From the NCBI GenBank assembly GCA_035307765.1, contig DATGHU010000040.1:1-64000 (forward strand): a DNA stretch of 64,000 nt, given 5' to 3'. The notes under the pieces are model-generated. The model was not told the origin of the DNA, searched no databases, and worked only from the letters and a program-made list of their open reading frames with translations. The stretch is from a bacterium (lineage in GTDB: Bacteria > Sysuimicrobiota > Sysuimicrobiia > Sysuimicrobiales > Segetimicrobiaceae). A program made the position numbers and the translations under genes. Shown here piece after piece: positions 1 to 8,652 of this stretch (its first letter is position 1; each line of letters begins with the position of its first letter).

Positions 1-81
1 CAACCGGGAGCGCCCGCATCAAGGCTATCGACTGCAAGGCCGGACGCCGGCGACGTTGTTCGCCGGCAGGAAGGTCAGCTA
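1..81 (+). mobile_element. 3' end of an IS481-like transposase (partial)
   Basis: Reading from base 2, the frame encodes NRERPHQGYRLQGRTPATLF and stops at TAA 79-81. The R-P-H-Q-G-Y-R followed by G-R-T-P-A pattern is the typical C-terminus of IS481/IS3-type DDE integrase-core transposases, just after the catalytic glutamate region. The rest of the gene lies left of the window, so activity cannot be judged. The following 165 bases (82-246) hold no gene; the short palindrome GGTGTCAACACC near 115-127 may belong to the element's right end. Family assignment rests on a short motif only. Confidence 0.6.
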
Positions 82-246
82 ACCAATGCCGGAACGTTCG
101 GTTGGAGTGCAAAGGTGTCAACACCTCATCCACACTGGACATGCTAGACTGGTTCATGAGCCGGCACCTCCGTATGTGGATAGGTTCCTCTCTTGGGAGG
201 AGCAACCCACGTCTAATTACGCAGGTCGCCGGCTCGTCCATGCTAT

Positions 247-1446
247 CTACACCGCCTCGACGATCGTCGCGATTCCCTGCCCCACCCCGATGCACATCGT
301 CGCCAGCCCCCACCGCCCCTCACGCCGGCGCATCTCATGAAGCAGCGTGACGAGGATCCGGGCCCCGCTCGCTCCGATGGGGTGGCCGAGGGCGATCGCC
401 CCGCCGTTGGGATTGAGGCGGGCCCGGTCGATCCCGAGGTCGCGAACGCAGGCAAGGACCTGCACCGCGAAGGCCTCGTTCAGCTCGACGACGTCCATCT
501 CGTCGATGCGCCGCCCGGCGCGGTCGAGGGCTTTGCGGGTGGCGGGGACGGGCCCGATGCCCATGTAGGAAGGGTCGACGCCGGCGACCGCGGTGGCGAC
601 GATTCGCGCGATCGGCCGGCGCCCCTCCCGCTCCGCCCACTCCGCGGATGTGACGAGGAGCGCCGCGGCCCCGTCGTTGATCCCGGAGGAGTTCCCGGCG
701 GTGACGGTGCCGCCTTGGCGAAACGCCGGCCGCAGCGCGGCAAGCCGCTCCGCCGTCGTCTCGGGGCGTGGGTGCTCGTCTCTGTCGACGACGACCGGTT
801 CGCCGCGGGGGCGCTTGATCGTCACCGGCACGATTTCGTCCGCGAACCGCCCTGCCCCCTGGGCGGCGGCCGTGCGCCGTTGACTCTCGAAGGCGTACGC
901 GTCCTGCTCCTGGCGTGAGATCCCGTAGCGGTCCGCCACGTTCTCCGCCGTCTCACCCATGCTGTACAGCGGGTACACGTCGGCGAACCTCGGGTTCGCG
1001 AATCGCCAGCCGATCGTCGTATCGTGCAGCACCATCGGGCCGCGGGGGAACCCCACCTCGGGAGACCCCATCACGTACGGCGCCCGGGTCATGCTCTCCA
1101 CACCCCCGGCGATGTAGACGTCCCCGTTCCCGTAGGCAATCGCCTGCGCCGCGGCGTGCACCGCCTGCATCCCCGACCCGCACAGGCGGTTCACGGTCTG
1201 CCCGGGGACCTCGGGAGGCAACCCGGCCAAGAGGACGGCCATCCGCGCCACGTTCCGATTGTCCTCCCCCGCCTGATTGGCACACCCCATCACGACGTCC
1301 TCGATCACCAGCGGATCGACGGTGTTCCGCTGGACGATGGCCTGCACCACCTGGGCGGCGAGGTCGTCGGGGCGGACCTCCCGCAACGCCCCGGCGTACC
1401 GTCCGATGGCGGTGCGGATTCCATCCACAATCACCACGTCACGCAT
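247..1446 (-). CDS. acetyl-CoA C-acetyltransferase (thiolase)
   Basis: 399-aa thiolase that condenses or cleaves acyl-CoA/acetyl-CoA in beta-oxidation or short-chain acyl metabolism; cytoplasmic. The acyl-accepting Cys89 sits in [12 protein letters not shown], His355 in GHPIGASG, and the second catalytic Cys385 in CIGVGQG, so the whole triad is intact and the length is normal for the family. The start has a GGAGGAG ribosome site 7-8 bases upstream. It is the last gene of a minus-strand run, 27 bases after an enoyl-CoA hydratase, which fits a fatty-acid or related acyl-CoA degradation operon. Substrate chain length cannot be read from sequence. Confidence 0.93.
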   Translation of the reverse strand: MRDVVIVDGIRTAIGRYAGALREVRPDDLAAQVVQAIVQRNTVDPLVIEDVVMGCANQAGEDNRNVARMAVLLAGLPPEVPGQTVNRLCGSGMQAVHAAAQAIAYGNGDVYIAGGVESMTRAPYVMGSPEVGFPRGPMVLHDTTIGWRFANPRFADVYPLYSMGETAENVADRYGISRQEQDAYAFESQRRTAAAQGAGRFADEIVPVTIKRPRGEPVVVDRDEHPRPETTAERLAALRPAFRQGGTVTAGNSSGINDGAAALLVTSAEWAEREGRRPIARIVATAVAGVDPSYMGIGPVPATRKALDRAGRRIDEMDVVELNEAFAVQVLACVRDLGIDRARLNPNGGAIALGHPIGASGARILVTLLHEMRRREGRWGLATMCIGVGQGIATIVEAV

Positions 1447-1473
1447 TTCGCTCTCCTCCCGGCCCGGCCGGGC

Positions 1474-2253
1474 CTAGCGCCCCGTGTAGACCGGGGGGCG
1501 CTTGGCCAGGAAGGCGGCGACCCCTTCGCGGTGGTCGCCGGTTCTGCTGGCGATCTCTTGGAGATGCGCCTCGTACTCCAGCGCCCCCTCCAGGTCGGTG
1601 GCGAGCGCCCGGTTGAGCGCCCGCTTGATCAGTCCATACGTCCGCGTCGGGCCCGCGGCGAGGCGCCCCGCCCACTCCAGCGCCCGGGGCATCAGGTCGT
1701 CGTGGGGCACGACCCGATTCACCAACCCCATCCGCTCCGCCGCCGCCGCGTCGACCGGATCGGCGAACAGCACGAGCTCCAGCGCCCGCCCCATCCCGGT
1801 GAGCCGCGGCAGCAGCCAGGTGCCACCGGAGTCCGGGATCAGCCCGATTCTGGAAAACGCCTCGATGAACGACGCTCGGTCCGAAGCGATCCGCAGGTCC
1901 GCGGCGAAGGCCATATTGGCCCCGGCCCCCGCCGCCACGCCGTTGATTGCCGCGATCACCGGCTTCTCCATGGTGCGCAGCGTCAATACGATCCTATTGT
2001 AGCGTGTGCGCAGCAGCTCCCCCACCTTCGTCTCCCCCGGCGTCTGCTCGCGCAGGTCCGCGCCGGCACAAAACCCGCGGCCCGCCGCGGCGAGCAGGAC
2101 GCAGCGGACCTCGGGTGCGCGCTCGGCCTCGCGGAGGGCATCGAGAAGATCTGCACCCATCTGCGTGTTGATGGCGTTCAGCACGTCCGGCCGGTTCAGG
2201 GTCACGGTTCGCACCCCGCCCTGCGTCCCCGTCACCACACTCTTATCCATCAT
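1474..2253 (-). CDS. enoyl-CoA hydratase/isomerase family protein
   Basis: 259-aa crotonase-fold protein. It carries the CoA-binding and oxyanion-hole segments: AAAGRGFCAGADL around residues 55-67 and INGVAAGAGANMAFAADLRIA around 105-125, with the acidic position of the second motif in the DSGG-type segment (IPDSGGTWLL). The end KRPPVYTGR is the usual crotonase C-terminal signature. The overall pattern, including G-AAGAGAN, resembles PaaG-like ring-opening isomerases as much as simple hydratases, so the exact reaction is open. The start overlaps the 3' end of the preceding glycosylase gene by 11 bases, and the thiolase follows directly, suggesting co-transcription. Confidence 0.88.
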   Translation of the reverse strand: MMDKSVVTGTQGGVRTVTLNRPDVLNAINTQMGADLLDALREAERAPEVRCVLLAAAGRGFCAGADLREQTPGETKVGELLRTRYNRIVLTLRTMEKPVIAAINGVAAGAGANMAFAADLRIASDRASFIEAFSRIGLIPDSGGTWLLPRLTGMGRALELVLFADPVDAAAAERMGLVNRVVPHDDLMPRALEWAGRLAAGPTRTYGLIKRALNRALATDLEGALEYEAHLQEIASRTGDHREGVAAFLAKRPPVYTGR

Positions 2254-2965
2254 CTCCCCCCCCGGGTCCCGCCTGCGCCGGCGAGTCCAATAACCGCCGG
2301 GCCGTATCGAAGACGCGATCGAGCATCGGCGCGGTGAGCTTTCCGGTGTTGGTGTTCTGCCGGCTGGGATGATAACTAGCGATCAGCGTGGGAGCCCCGA
2401 GGCCCAGGGGATAGACGGCACCGTGGGCAAACCGCAGGCGGCGCACGTCCGCGCCCCGCGCCGCGCACACCCGGCGACAGGCGTCGAACCCGAGGCGGCC
2501 GAGGGCGAGGATGACGCGGACGTGGGGGAGCAGGGCGAGCTCTCGCGCCAGGTACGGCCCGCACCTCACGATCTCCGCCCGGGTCGGCTTGTTGTCGGGC
2601 GGAGCACAGTGCACGGCGGAGGTGATGTAGGCCCGTCGCAGGCGGAGACCGTCACCCCGACGAACGGACGTCGGCTGGCTGGCGAAGCCGGCCCGATGCA
2701 TCGCCCGGGTCAGCCACTCCCCCGACCCATCCCCGGTGAACATCCGACCGGTCCGGTTCGCGCCGTGCGCCGCGGGGGCGAGCCCGACCACCAGCAGTTC
2801 CGCCTCGGGATCCCCGTACCCCGGCACCGGCTTCCCCCAATAGGTCCACCCGGCAAACTCGGGCTTCCCTCGAGCGGCGACGGCGGCGCAATACCGGCGG
2901 AGGCGCGGGCACGCCGCGCACGCGACGACGTCGCGCGCAACCGCGGTGAGCCGGTCTCGCTTCAT
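2243..2965 (-). CDS. uracil-DNA glycosylase, family 4/5 type (UdgB-like)
   Basis: 240-aa DNA-repair glycosylase that removes uracil (in family 5 also hypoxanthine and others) from DNA. Early C-x2-C (ACAACPRLRRYC) and later cysteines fit the [4Fe-4S] cluster of these families. Motif 1 is GLAPAAHGANRTGRMFTGD, in which the usual polar catalytic residue of family 4 is replaced by Ala as in family 5, and motif 2 is SYHPSRQNT. ATG 2965-2963 was chosen because it overlaps the stop of the upstream enoyl-CoA hydratase in an ATGA arrangement, typical of translational coupling; an upstream in-frame start would lie inside that gene. Why repair sits between two crotonases is unclear; operon riding is the simplest view. 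Confidence 0.85.
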   Translation of the reverse strand: MKRDRLTAVARDVVACAACPRLRRYCAAVAARGKPEFAGWTYWGKPVPGYGDPEAELLVVGLAPAAHGANRTGRMFTGDGSGEWLTRAMHRAGFASQPTSVRRGDGLRLRRAYITSAVHCAPPDNKPTRAEIVRCGPYLARELALLPHVRVILALGRLGFDACRRVCAARGADVRRLRFAHGAVYPLGLGAPTLIASYHPSRQNTNTGKLTAPMLDRVFDTARRLLDSPAQAGPGGGDDG

Positions 2966-3735
2966 CGCCCCGTGAACGTTGGCGGCCGCTTGTCGAGAAA
3001 GGCGCGGATCCCTTCGCGCTTGTCCTCGGACCCGAAGAGCAGGTGGAAGCACTTCCGCTCAAACTCCAGGCCCCCCGCGAGGGTGGTCTCGAACGCCTGG
3101 TTCACCGACTCCTTGGCCATGCGGACCGCGACGGGAGGCTGGGCGGCCACCTCGGCGGCGAGGCGTTTCGCCTCATCGAGGACCACCTCGACGGGCACCA
3201 CGCGCGACACCAGCCCCAGCGCGCAGGCCTCCTGGGCGGAGAGCATCTGCCCGGTGAGAATGAGCTCCATCGCGCGTGACTTGCCGAGCGCGCGCGTGAG
3301 ACGCTGCGTCCCCCCCGCTCCCGGGATGAGCCCGAGGCGGATTTCGGGCTGCCCGAAGCGGGCGCTCTCGGAGGCGATGATGATGTCGCAGGCCATCGCC
3401 AGTTCGCACCCGCCCCCCAGCGCGTACCCGCTCACGGCGGCGATGATCGGGGTGCCGATCCGGCGGATGCGGTCCCACTCAAGAAACCGGTAGGACCGCG
3501 CCATCTCCACCGACGTCGCCTCGGCGAACTCGCGGACGTCAGCCCCCGCCGCGAAGGCGCGGTCGTTCCCGGTCAGCACCACGCAGCGAACCGCGCCATC
3601 GCGGTCGAACGCCTCCAGCGCAGCGGCGAGCTCGCCCATCAGCGCTCGGTTCAGTGCGTTCAAGACCTTCGGCCGGTTGAGCACGACGATCCCGATGGCA
3701 CCTTCGGTGGTCACGAGGATGTGTTCGTACGGCAT
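2962..3735 (-). CDS. enoyl-CoA hydratase
   Basis: 257-aa crotonase. NDRAFAAGADVREFAE holds the first oxyanion/active-site segment and SGYALGGGCELAMACDIIIAS the second, with the catalytic Glu in GCELA; the second Glu region is FGQPEIRLGLIPGAGGTQRL, matching the canonical short-chain hydratase (E-x-x-L-G-L-I-P-G-G-G). The end is PTFTGR. The start at MPYEHILV is preferred over longer in-frame starts because the family begins here. It heads the overlapping block with the glycosylase and the second crotonase, and probably catalyses the hydration step of the same acyl-CoA pathway as the thiolase. Confidence 0.92.
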   Translation of the reverse strand: MPYEHILVTTEGAIGIVVLNRPKVLNALNRALMGELAAALEAFDRDGAVRCVVLTGNDRAFAAGADVREFAEATSVEMARSYRFLEWDRIRRIGTPIIAAVSGYALGGGCELAMACDIIIASESARFGQPEIRLGLIPGAGGTQRLTRALGKSRAMELILTGQMLSAQEACALGLVSRVVPVEVVLDEAKRLAAEVAAQPPVAVRMAKESVNQAFETTLAGGLEFERKCFHLLFGSEDKREGIRAFLDKRPPTFTGR

Positions 3736-3788
3736 CTTCGGCTCCTTCGGTGCCCCCGCGGGGGGCGCCGCGCAATCGCGTGGAGTGG

Positions 3789-4457
3789 TTACCGGGCGCT
3801 CAACGTCACGTCGAAGCCGGCGGCCTGAAGGTTGGCGGCGAGCCGCTCCGCGGTCCCCCGGTCGAGGTACCCGCCGACCCACACGCGGTACGGGGGCCCC
3901 TCCACCAGGGTCACCGCATACCCGCGTGCGCGCAGCTGAGTGACCAACGCTTCAGCGTTCGTGCGGTCGTCAAACGACCCCACCTGTACGTGAAATCGTG
4001 AGGGGGGCTCCGGGATCGCTGGGGTGACACTGGGGAGACCGGTGGGGCCCGGGACCGGCGAAGAAGGCGGCGGCGGCGGGGCCTGGGGCGCGGGCGGGGC
4101 CTCCGCGGGAGCGGGGGGACCGGGAGGGGCTGTCGGCTGCGGCTGGGGGCTTGGCGCGGGTTCGGCGGGCAGAGGCGCCGGGCCGACCGCGGGGGGCGTC
4201 CCGGATCCGGGGGCCGTCGTCGAAGCGGACCCGGGGACCGTCGGCAGCGTAAGCGCGGGAGGCGGTGGGGGGGTGCGAAACGAGGTCTGCCCCATGAAGT
4301 ACCCCGCCGCCACCGCAACGGCGAAGATACCCACCACCCCGAGCCCAACTAGCGCCAGGGACAGCCGCCCGCCCTTCATCGCCACCGCCGCCCGATCATG
4401 CTCCCCATCCGCTCGGATCCGATCCGGGGTGAGTGCAGGGCGATCGCCTTGGCTCAC
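3789..4457 (-). CDS. SPOR-domain membrane protein
   Basis: 222-aa protein with a short cytoplasmic N-terminus, one transmembrane helix at about residues 31-53 (LSLALVGLGVVGIFAVAVAAGYF), a proline-rich linker of roughly 85 residues, and a C-terminal SPOR domain from about residue 150 (FHVQVGSFDDRTNAEALVTQ). SPOR domains bind denuded glycan strands of peptidoglycan, usually at the division septum, so an envelope or division role is likely. The GTG start at 4457 has no clear ribosome site; a start at Met27 (4379), just before the helix, is possible. It follows the flippase-like gene by 63 bases on the same strand. Confidence 0.8.
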   Translation of the reverse strand: MSQGDRPALTPDRIRADGEHDRAAVAMKGGRLSLALVGLGVVGIFAVAVAAGYFMGQTSFRTPPPPPALTLPTVPGSASTTAPGSGTPPAVGPAPLPAEPAPSPQPQPTAPPGPPAPAEAPPAPQAPPPPPSSPVPGPTGLPSVTPAIPEPPSRFHVQVGSFDDRTNAEALVTQLRARGYAVTLVEGPPYRVWVGGYLDRGTAERLAANLQAAGFDVTLSAR

Positions 4458-4520
4458 CCACAGGCACCGCTCGGGTTTCTCTTCGAGGGTGGTCCGTGTC
4501 CCTTCCTGCCCGTGTCCGCC

Positions 4521-5555
4521 TCAGACGAAAATCCGCCGGTAGCGATGGTAGGCGATGAGGAGGCCCGCGCCGACCAGCACCAGGAGATAATACGAAAAGA
4601 ACCGATCGAGGAGAACCGCGCTGCGGGCCACGTTGGCCGAGACCGCCCCCGGGGCGAGAAACGCGATCAGTCCGGCCATCGAAACCTCTGTGACGCCCAC
4701 CCCGCCGGGGATCAACAGGGCCATGCCGAGCATGGCGGCCCCGAGGTAAGAAAACGCGATTAACGCGAGCCCGAGGGTGATGCCCATGGCGCGGAACACC
4801 GTGAAGACGCGAGCGATGTCGAGCGCGGCGGCGACCGCGGTGAGGCCGAGGAGAGACCACAGCGTTCGGTGCTGGCGCAGCACCAGGAAACTCGTAAAAA
4901 ACGTTTCCACCAGGTTGACCACTCGCTCCCGGACCCGTTCGGGAACCGGAATCCGCCGAAGCACCGCGCCGACCCACCCCTGCACCTGGGCGGGGAGGGC
5001 GACCACCAGCGCCGAGCAGAACACCAGCGCCGCGATCGTCACCAGCACGACGTGGCTCGCCAGCACCATCCGGCTGGGAACGAACGCGGCGGCCAGCAGG
5101 AAGGTGGCGATGAGGAACACGATATCGAGGATCCGTTCCACGATCATCGCCGACGTGCTGATCCGGAGCGGCACCCCAAAGGATCCCTTCAGCAGAATCG
5201 CTTTCGCCACTTCAAAACTCCGGCCGGGGGCGATGCTGCCGGCCGCCACCCCGGCGATGATCGAGATCGCGCCGAACCTGATGGAGATGCGGGTCCCCGT
5301 GAGGCGCCACACCATGAACCGCCAGCGGGCGGCCTTCACCAGGAGTTGAGCGAAAACCGCGACGATGGCCAAGCCGAACAGCGGCGGCTGGATCCGGCCA
5401 ATCGCCTCCCCGATCTGCCGGAAATTGGTGGTGGCGGCGAATGCGGCGAGGATCGCCACCCCGAAGCCCAGGAGGAGCAGGCTCACCCAGCGCGAAGCGT
5501 CGCGTCGGACCGCGACGTCCCCCGAAGTCACCTCGTTGGCCTTTGCGGCTGCCAC
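4521..5555 (-). CDS. lysylphosphatidylglycerol synthase TM-domain / flippase-like protein (UPF0104 type)
   Basis: 344-aa polytopic membrane protein with about eight hydrophobic helices. It has the family's typical SIIAGVAAGSIAPGRSFEVAKAILL segment (about residues 98-122), the conserved G-x-x-P-G-R-x-G/F-E feature of the LPG_synthase_TM family. Members are the transmembrane half of MprF and many uncharacterised lipid flippases; there is no catalytic MprF synthase domain here, so lysyl-PG synthesis should not be assumed. GTG start with GGGGAGG 8 bases upstream. It lies 39 bases after valS and could share the T-box controlled transcript. Confidence 0.8.
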   Translation of the reverse strand: MAAAKANEVTSGDVAVRRDASRWVSLLLLGFGVAILAAFAATTNFRQIGEAIGRIQPPLFGLAIVAVFAQLLVKAARWRFMVWRLTGTRISIRFGAISIIAGVAAGSIAPGRSFEVAKAILLKGSFGVPLRISTSAMIVERILDIVFLIATFLLAAAFVPSRMVLASHVVLVTIAALVFCSALVVALPAQVQGWVGAVLRRIPVPERVRERVVNLVETFFTSFLVLRQHRTLWSLLGLTAVAAALDIARVFTVFRAMGITLGLALIAFSYLGAAMLGMALLIPGGVGVTEVSMAGLIAFLAPGAVSANVARSAVLLDRFFSYYLLVLVGAGLLIAYHRYRRIFV

Positions 5556-5594
5556 GCGTCGCCGCCTCCCCTGTCCACCTGCTTGCTCAACCCG

Positions 5595-8279
5595 TTACTC
5601 ACCGATCCCGGCCAGATACCGTTCCAGCGTCGCCCGGCGCGCCGCCAGCTCGCGCTGGCGCAGCCGGTCCGCCTCGACGATCTCCGCCGGGGCGCGCTCG
5701 AGAAACATCGGGCTGCGCAGCCGGTCTTCCAGCCCGGTCAGATCGCGGGTGACGGTGGTGAACTGTTTCAACAGCCTGGCCCGCATCGCCTGAGCGGCTT
5801 CTCCGGACTCGATCGAGAGGCCGACCTCCACATCCCCGATCAGTGCGGAGAGCCCCCGCTTCGACCGGGGTGCGGCGTCTTCCCCGATCGTGAGCGGTCG
5901 GGCCCGTGCCAGCGGCCCGATGTAGCGCGCCGCCGCGTGCATCAGCGGCCGCCGTGACGCCGGCGCGACGATGCTCACGGGGACCGAATCGCCGGGGGGA
6001 AAACCAGCGTCGGCCCGCATCCCGCGCACCGCCCGGATCAGCCCCATCACTAGGTCCACCTGCTCCTCGGCTTCGGGGTCGATCCAGGCCTGGAGATCCG
6101 TGGGCCACGGGGCGTGCATGATCGTCACCCCCTCGTGGGGGAGCGCCTGCCAGATCTCTTCGGTCAGCGACGGCATAATCGGATGCAGGAGCTGCATCGT
6201 CCCGCTGAGGATCCGGCTCAGGACGACCCGGGTCACCGGAGCGTGGTCGGGGGTCTGGGGGTCGCGCAGATCCTGCTTCGCCATCTCCACGTACCAGTCG
6301 CAGAACTCGCTCCAGATGAACTCGTAAAGGGATTGGCACACTTCGCGGAACTCAAATCGCTCGAGCGACCCCGTCACCGCCGCGGCGGTGCGCGCGAACC
6401 GGCTCAGGATCCACCGATCGGTCAGCCCGAGGGAGGCCCGCCCCGGAAGCGCGGCCGGTCCCGCGAGGAGGGAGGCTTGGCTCGGGAGCGCGGTCGGTCC
6501 CGCGACTTCATCCAGGTTCATGCGGACGAACCGGGCCGCGTTCCAGATCTTGTTCGCAAAGTTCCGCGTGCTCTCCACCATCTGTTCCGAAAATCGCAGG
6601 TCCTGCTCGCCGCTGCACCGGTTGATGAGGGCAAACCGCAGCGAGTCGGCACCATACCGGTCGATGAGCAGCAGCGGGTCGAGCCCCGTCCCCATCGTCT
6701 TGCTCATCCGCTTGCCCTCGATGTTGAGGACCGTGGGATTGATGTAGACGTCGCGGAAGGGGACCTCGCCCCGAAACTCGAGGCCAAACATGATCATGCG
6801 CGCGACCCAGAGGAAGATGATGCCCCGGTCGGTGATCAAGGTGCTCGTCGGATAGAAGTACCGTAGATCGTCGGTCTCCCTGGGCCACCCCAAGGTCGCG
6901 AGCGGCCACAGCGCAGAGCTAAACCAGGTATCGAGCACGTCGGGGTCTTGGGTGAGGGTGGTCCCTCCGCACTTCGGACACCGCGCCGGAGGAGTCTTGG
7001 CCGCGACCGTTTCCCCGCACCCGCAGTACCAGACCGGGATCCGTTGCCCCCACCACAGCTGGCGGCTAATGTTCCAGTCGCGGATCCGCTCCATCCAGTC
7101 CATGTACACTTTCGTCCACCGCTCGGGGTGAAACCGGACGCGACCGTCCCGAACCGCCTGGGCCGCCGGCGCGGCGAGCTCGTGCATCCGGCAGAACCAC
7201 TGATCGGAGATGTAGGGTTCGATGACGGTCTTGCAACGGTCGCACCGCCCGATGCTCGTGGTGTAGGGCTCCTCGCGCACCACCGCCCCCGCCGCGCGGA
7301 GGTCGTCGGCAAAGACCCGACGGCACTCGTCGCGGTCCATCCCCTGATAGCGCTCCCCACCCAGGTCGTTGATCCGCCCCTGGGGATCCAGGCACACCAG
7401 CACCGGCAGGCGGTGATCGGTTCCGATTTCGTTGTCGAGGGGGTCGTGCCCGGGCGTGATCTTCACCGCCCCGGTCCCGAATTCGCGCTCCACGCGCCGG
7501 TCGGCGATGACGGGGATCACCCGGTTCACCAGCGGCACCCGCACACGCGTCCCCACCAGGCGCCGGTACCGTTCGTCGGCGGGATGAACGGCGACCGCCA
7601 CGTCGGCCAGGATCGTCTCGGGACGCTGCGTCGCGATGACCACCCCCTCTCCCCCGTCTTCGCTGGGGTAGCGGACGTAGTAGAGCGCGCTGGGCGTCTC
7701 CACGTACTCCACTTCAAGGTCCGACACGCTGGTCTGGTCCTTGGGGCACCAGTTGATCATCCGCTTCCCTTTGTAGATCAGGCCCTTGCTGTAGAGGCGG
7801 ATGAAACCGTCGAGAACGGCATCCGTGTAGCCCGGATCCATCGTGAACACCGTGCGGTCCCAATCGCAGGAGCATCCTAGACGACGCACCTGGCCGAGGA
7901 TCGTGCCGCCGATCTGTTCCTTCCATTTCCAGGTCTCCTCGAGAAAGCGCTCTCGCCCCAGCGCAAATCGTGTCTGCCCCTGCGCGGCCAGCCGGCGGTC
8001 CATGACCACGTGCACGGCGATGCCGGCGTGGTCGAGCCCCGGCTGCCACATCGCGTTCAGCCCCCGCATCCGGCTCCAGCGAATGAGGCAGTCCTGGAGG
8101 CCGTTGTTCAGGGCGTGCCCAACGTGCAGTTCACCGGTGACGTTGGGCAGCGGCATCACGATGACATACGGCCGACGGGTCGGGTCGGGGACGGCGTGGA
8201 ACTCATCCCGGCTCAGCCACTCGGCGTACCAGTGCTCCTCTACCCGCTTCGGCTCGTAGGCACTGGGGATCTCGGTCAT
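5595..8279 (-). CDS. valS: valyl-tRNA synthetase
   Basis: 894-aa class I synthetase that charges tRNA-Val. The HIGH-type motif is PLPNVTGELHVGHALN near residue 45-60 and the KMSKS-type motif appears as KRMSKT. The CP1 editing domain (around TQRPETILADVAVAVHP) is present, so is the zinc-binding CGCGE...CPKC region, the anticodon-binding domain, and a C-terminal coiled coil (ending ERYLAGIGE), all normal for ValRS. The ATG at 8279 is chosen because AGGAGG lies upstream and the ValRS N-terminus begins at MTEIPSAYEP. Expression is controlled by the T-box leader immediately upstream, so it should rise when tRNA-Val is uncharged. Confidence 0.97.
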   Translation of the reverse strand: MTEIPSAYEPKRVEEHWYAEWLSRDEFHAVPDPTRRPYVIVMPLPNVTGELHVGHALNNGLQDCLIRWSRMRGLNAMWQPGLDHAGIAVHVVMDRRLAAQGQTRFALGRERFLEETWKWKEQIGGTILGQVRRLGCSCDWDRTVFTMDPGYTDAVLDGFIRLYSKGLIYKGKRMINWCPKDQTSVSDLEVEYVETPSALYYVRYPSEDGGEGVVIATQRPETILADVAVAVHPADERYRRLVGTRVRVPLVNRVIPVIADRRVEREFGTGAVKITPGHDPLDNEIGTDHRLPVLVCLDPQGRINDLGGERYQGMDRDECRRVFADDLRAAGAVVREEPYTTSIGRCDRCKTVIEPYISDQWFCRMHELAAPAAQAVRDGRVRFHPERWTKVYMDWMERIRDWNISRQLWWGQRIPVWYCGCGETVAAKTPPARCPKCGGTTLTQDPDVLDTWFSSALWPLATLGWPRETDDLRYFYPTSTLITDRGIIFLWVARMIMFGLEFRGEVPFRDVYINPTVLNIEGKRMSKTMGTGLDPLLLIDRYGADSLRFALINRCSGEQDLRFSEQMVESTRNFANKIWNAARFVRMNLDEVAGPTALPSQASLLAGPAALPGRASLGLTDRWILSRFARTAAAVTGSLERFEFREVCQSLYEFIWSEFCDWYVEMAKQDLRDPQTPDHAPVTRVVLSRILSGTMQLLHPIMPSLTEEIWQALPHEGVTIMHAPWPTDLQAWIDPEAEEQVDLVMGLIRAVRGMRADAGFPPGDSVPVSIVAPASRRPLMHAAARYIGPLARARPLTIGEDAAPRSKRGLSALIGDVEVGLSIESGEAAQAMRARLLKQFTTVTRDLTGLEDRLRSPMFLERAPAEIVEADRLRQRELAARRATLERYLAGIGE

Positions 8280-8331
8280 CGCGATGCCTCCTCTCCGCTC
8301 CGTCCTCAGCCGATCCGTCACGAAACGAACG

Positions 8332-8361
8332 CGCCGCTCCGCCTCAAAGGGCAGAGCGGCG
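8332..8361 (-). terminator. T-box controlled terminator hairpin before valS
   Basis: Arms 8361-8350 and 8343-8332 pair over 12 positions (one G-T) with a 6-base loop. It lies just 3' of the T-box. The following bases are GTTCGTTTCG, so termination may rely on more than a U-tract. Confidence 0.75.
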
Positions 8362-8593
8362 CTCCGCGGTACCACCTTTGTCCCGACCGGCCCCGTCAGG
8401 ACCGGTCGCTCGTCACGCTGTCTCGGGCGCTCCCGGGCTGACCGCGACCCCAGCAGGGGTCACGCGCGCCGCTCGGGGGCGACATTCGACCCGCCCATCC
8501 CGGGGAGCTTGCACCGGCTCTCCCCTCGCTGCGGGAAGACGGATCTACTCCTCCCCGTCATCGCCCCGCCCCGATGCACGGGACGGTGATGTT
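8332..8593 (-). ncRNA. T-box riboswitch leader of valS, GUC (Val) specifier
   Basis: On the minus strand the leader shows the classic order: Stem I with the GAGGAGTAGA S-turn motif (near 8545-8555) and a CAGCGAGGGGAGCC distal region, a specifier loop GAAT-GTC-GCC with the Val codon GTC at 8483-8481, then the conserved T-box GGTGGTACCGCG (8379-8365). Directly after it comes a 12-bp hairpin (8361-8332, CGCCGCTC.../...GAGCGGCG) that overlaps in function with the antiterminator. Known mechanism: uncharged tRNA-Val pairs with the specifier and the T-box bulge and favours the antiterminator. The terminator is followed only by TTCGTTTCG, a weak U-run. Confidence 0.93.
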
Positions 8594-8599
8594 GCGCGT

Positions 8600-8629
8600 A
8601 TTATACCAGCGCCCGGGAAGCCGGCGCAA
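8600..8629 (-). promoter_or_regulatory. sigma-70 type promoter of the valS leader
   Basis: On the minus strand TTGCGC (8629-8624), 18-base spacer, TATAAT (8605-8600); predicted transcription start near 8593, a few bases before T-box Stem I. Confidence 0.7.
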
Positions 8630-8652
8630 GCCCGGCGTGGCGGCGGGCCGCT

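Noticed and set aside
1024-2337. 437-aa open frame on the plus strand
   Set aside because: Antisense to thiolase and enoyl-CoA hydratase; no recognisable protein.
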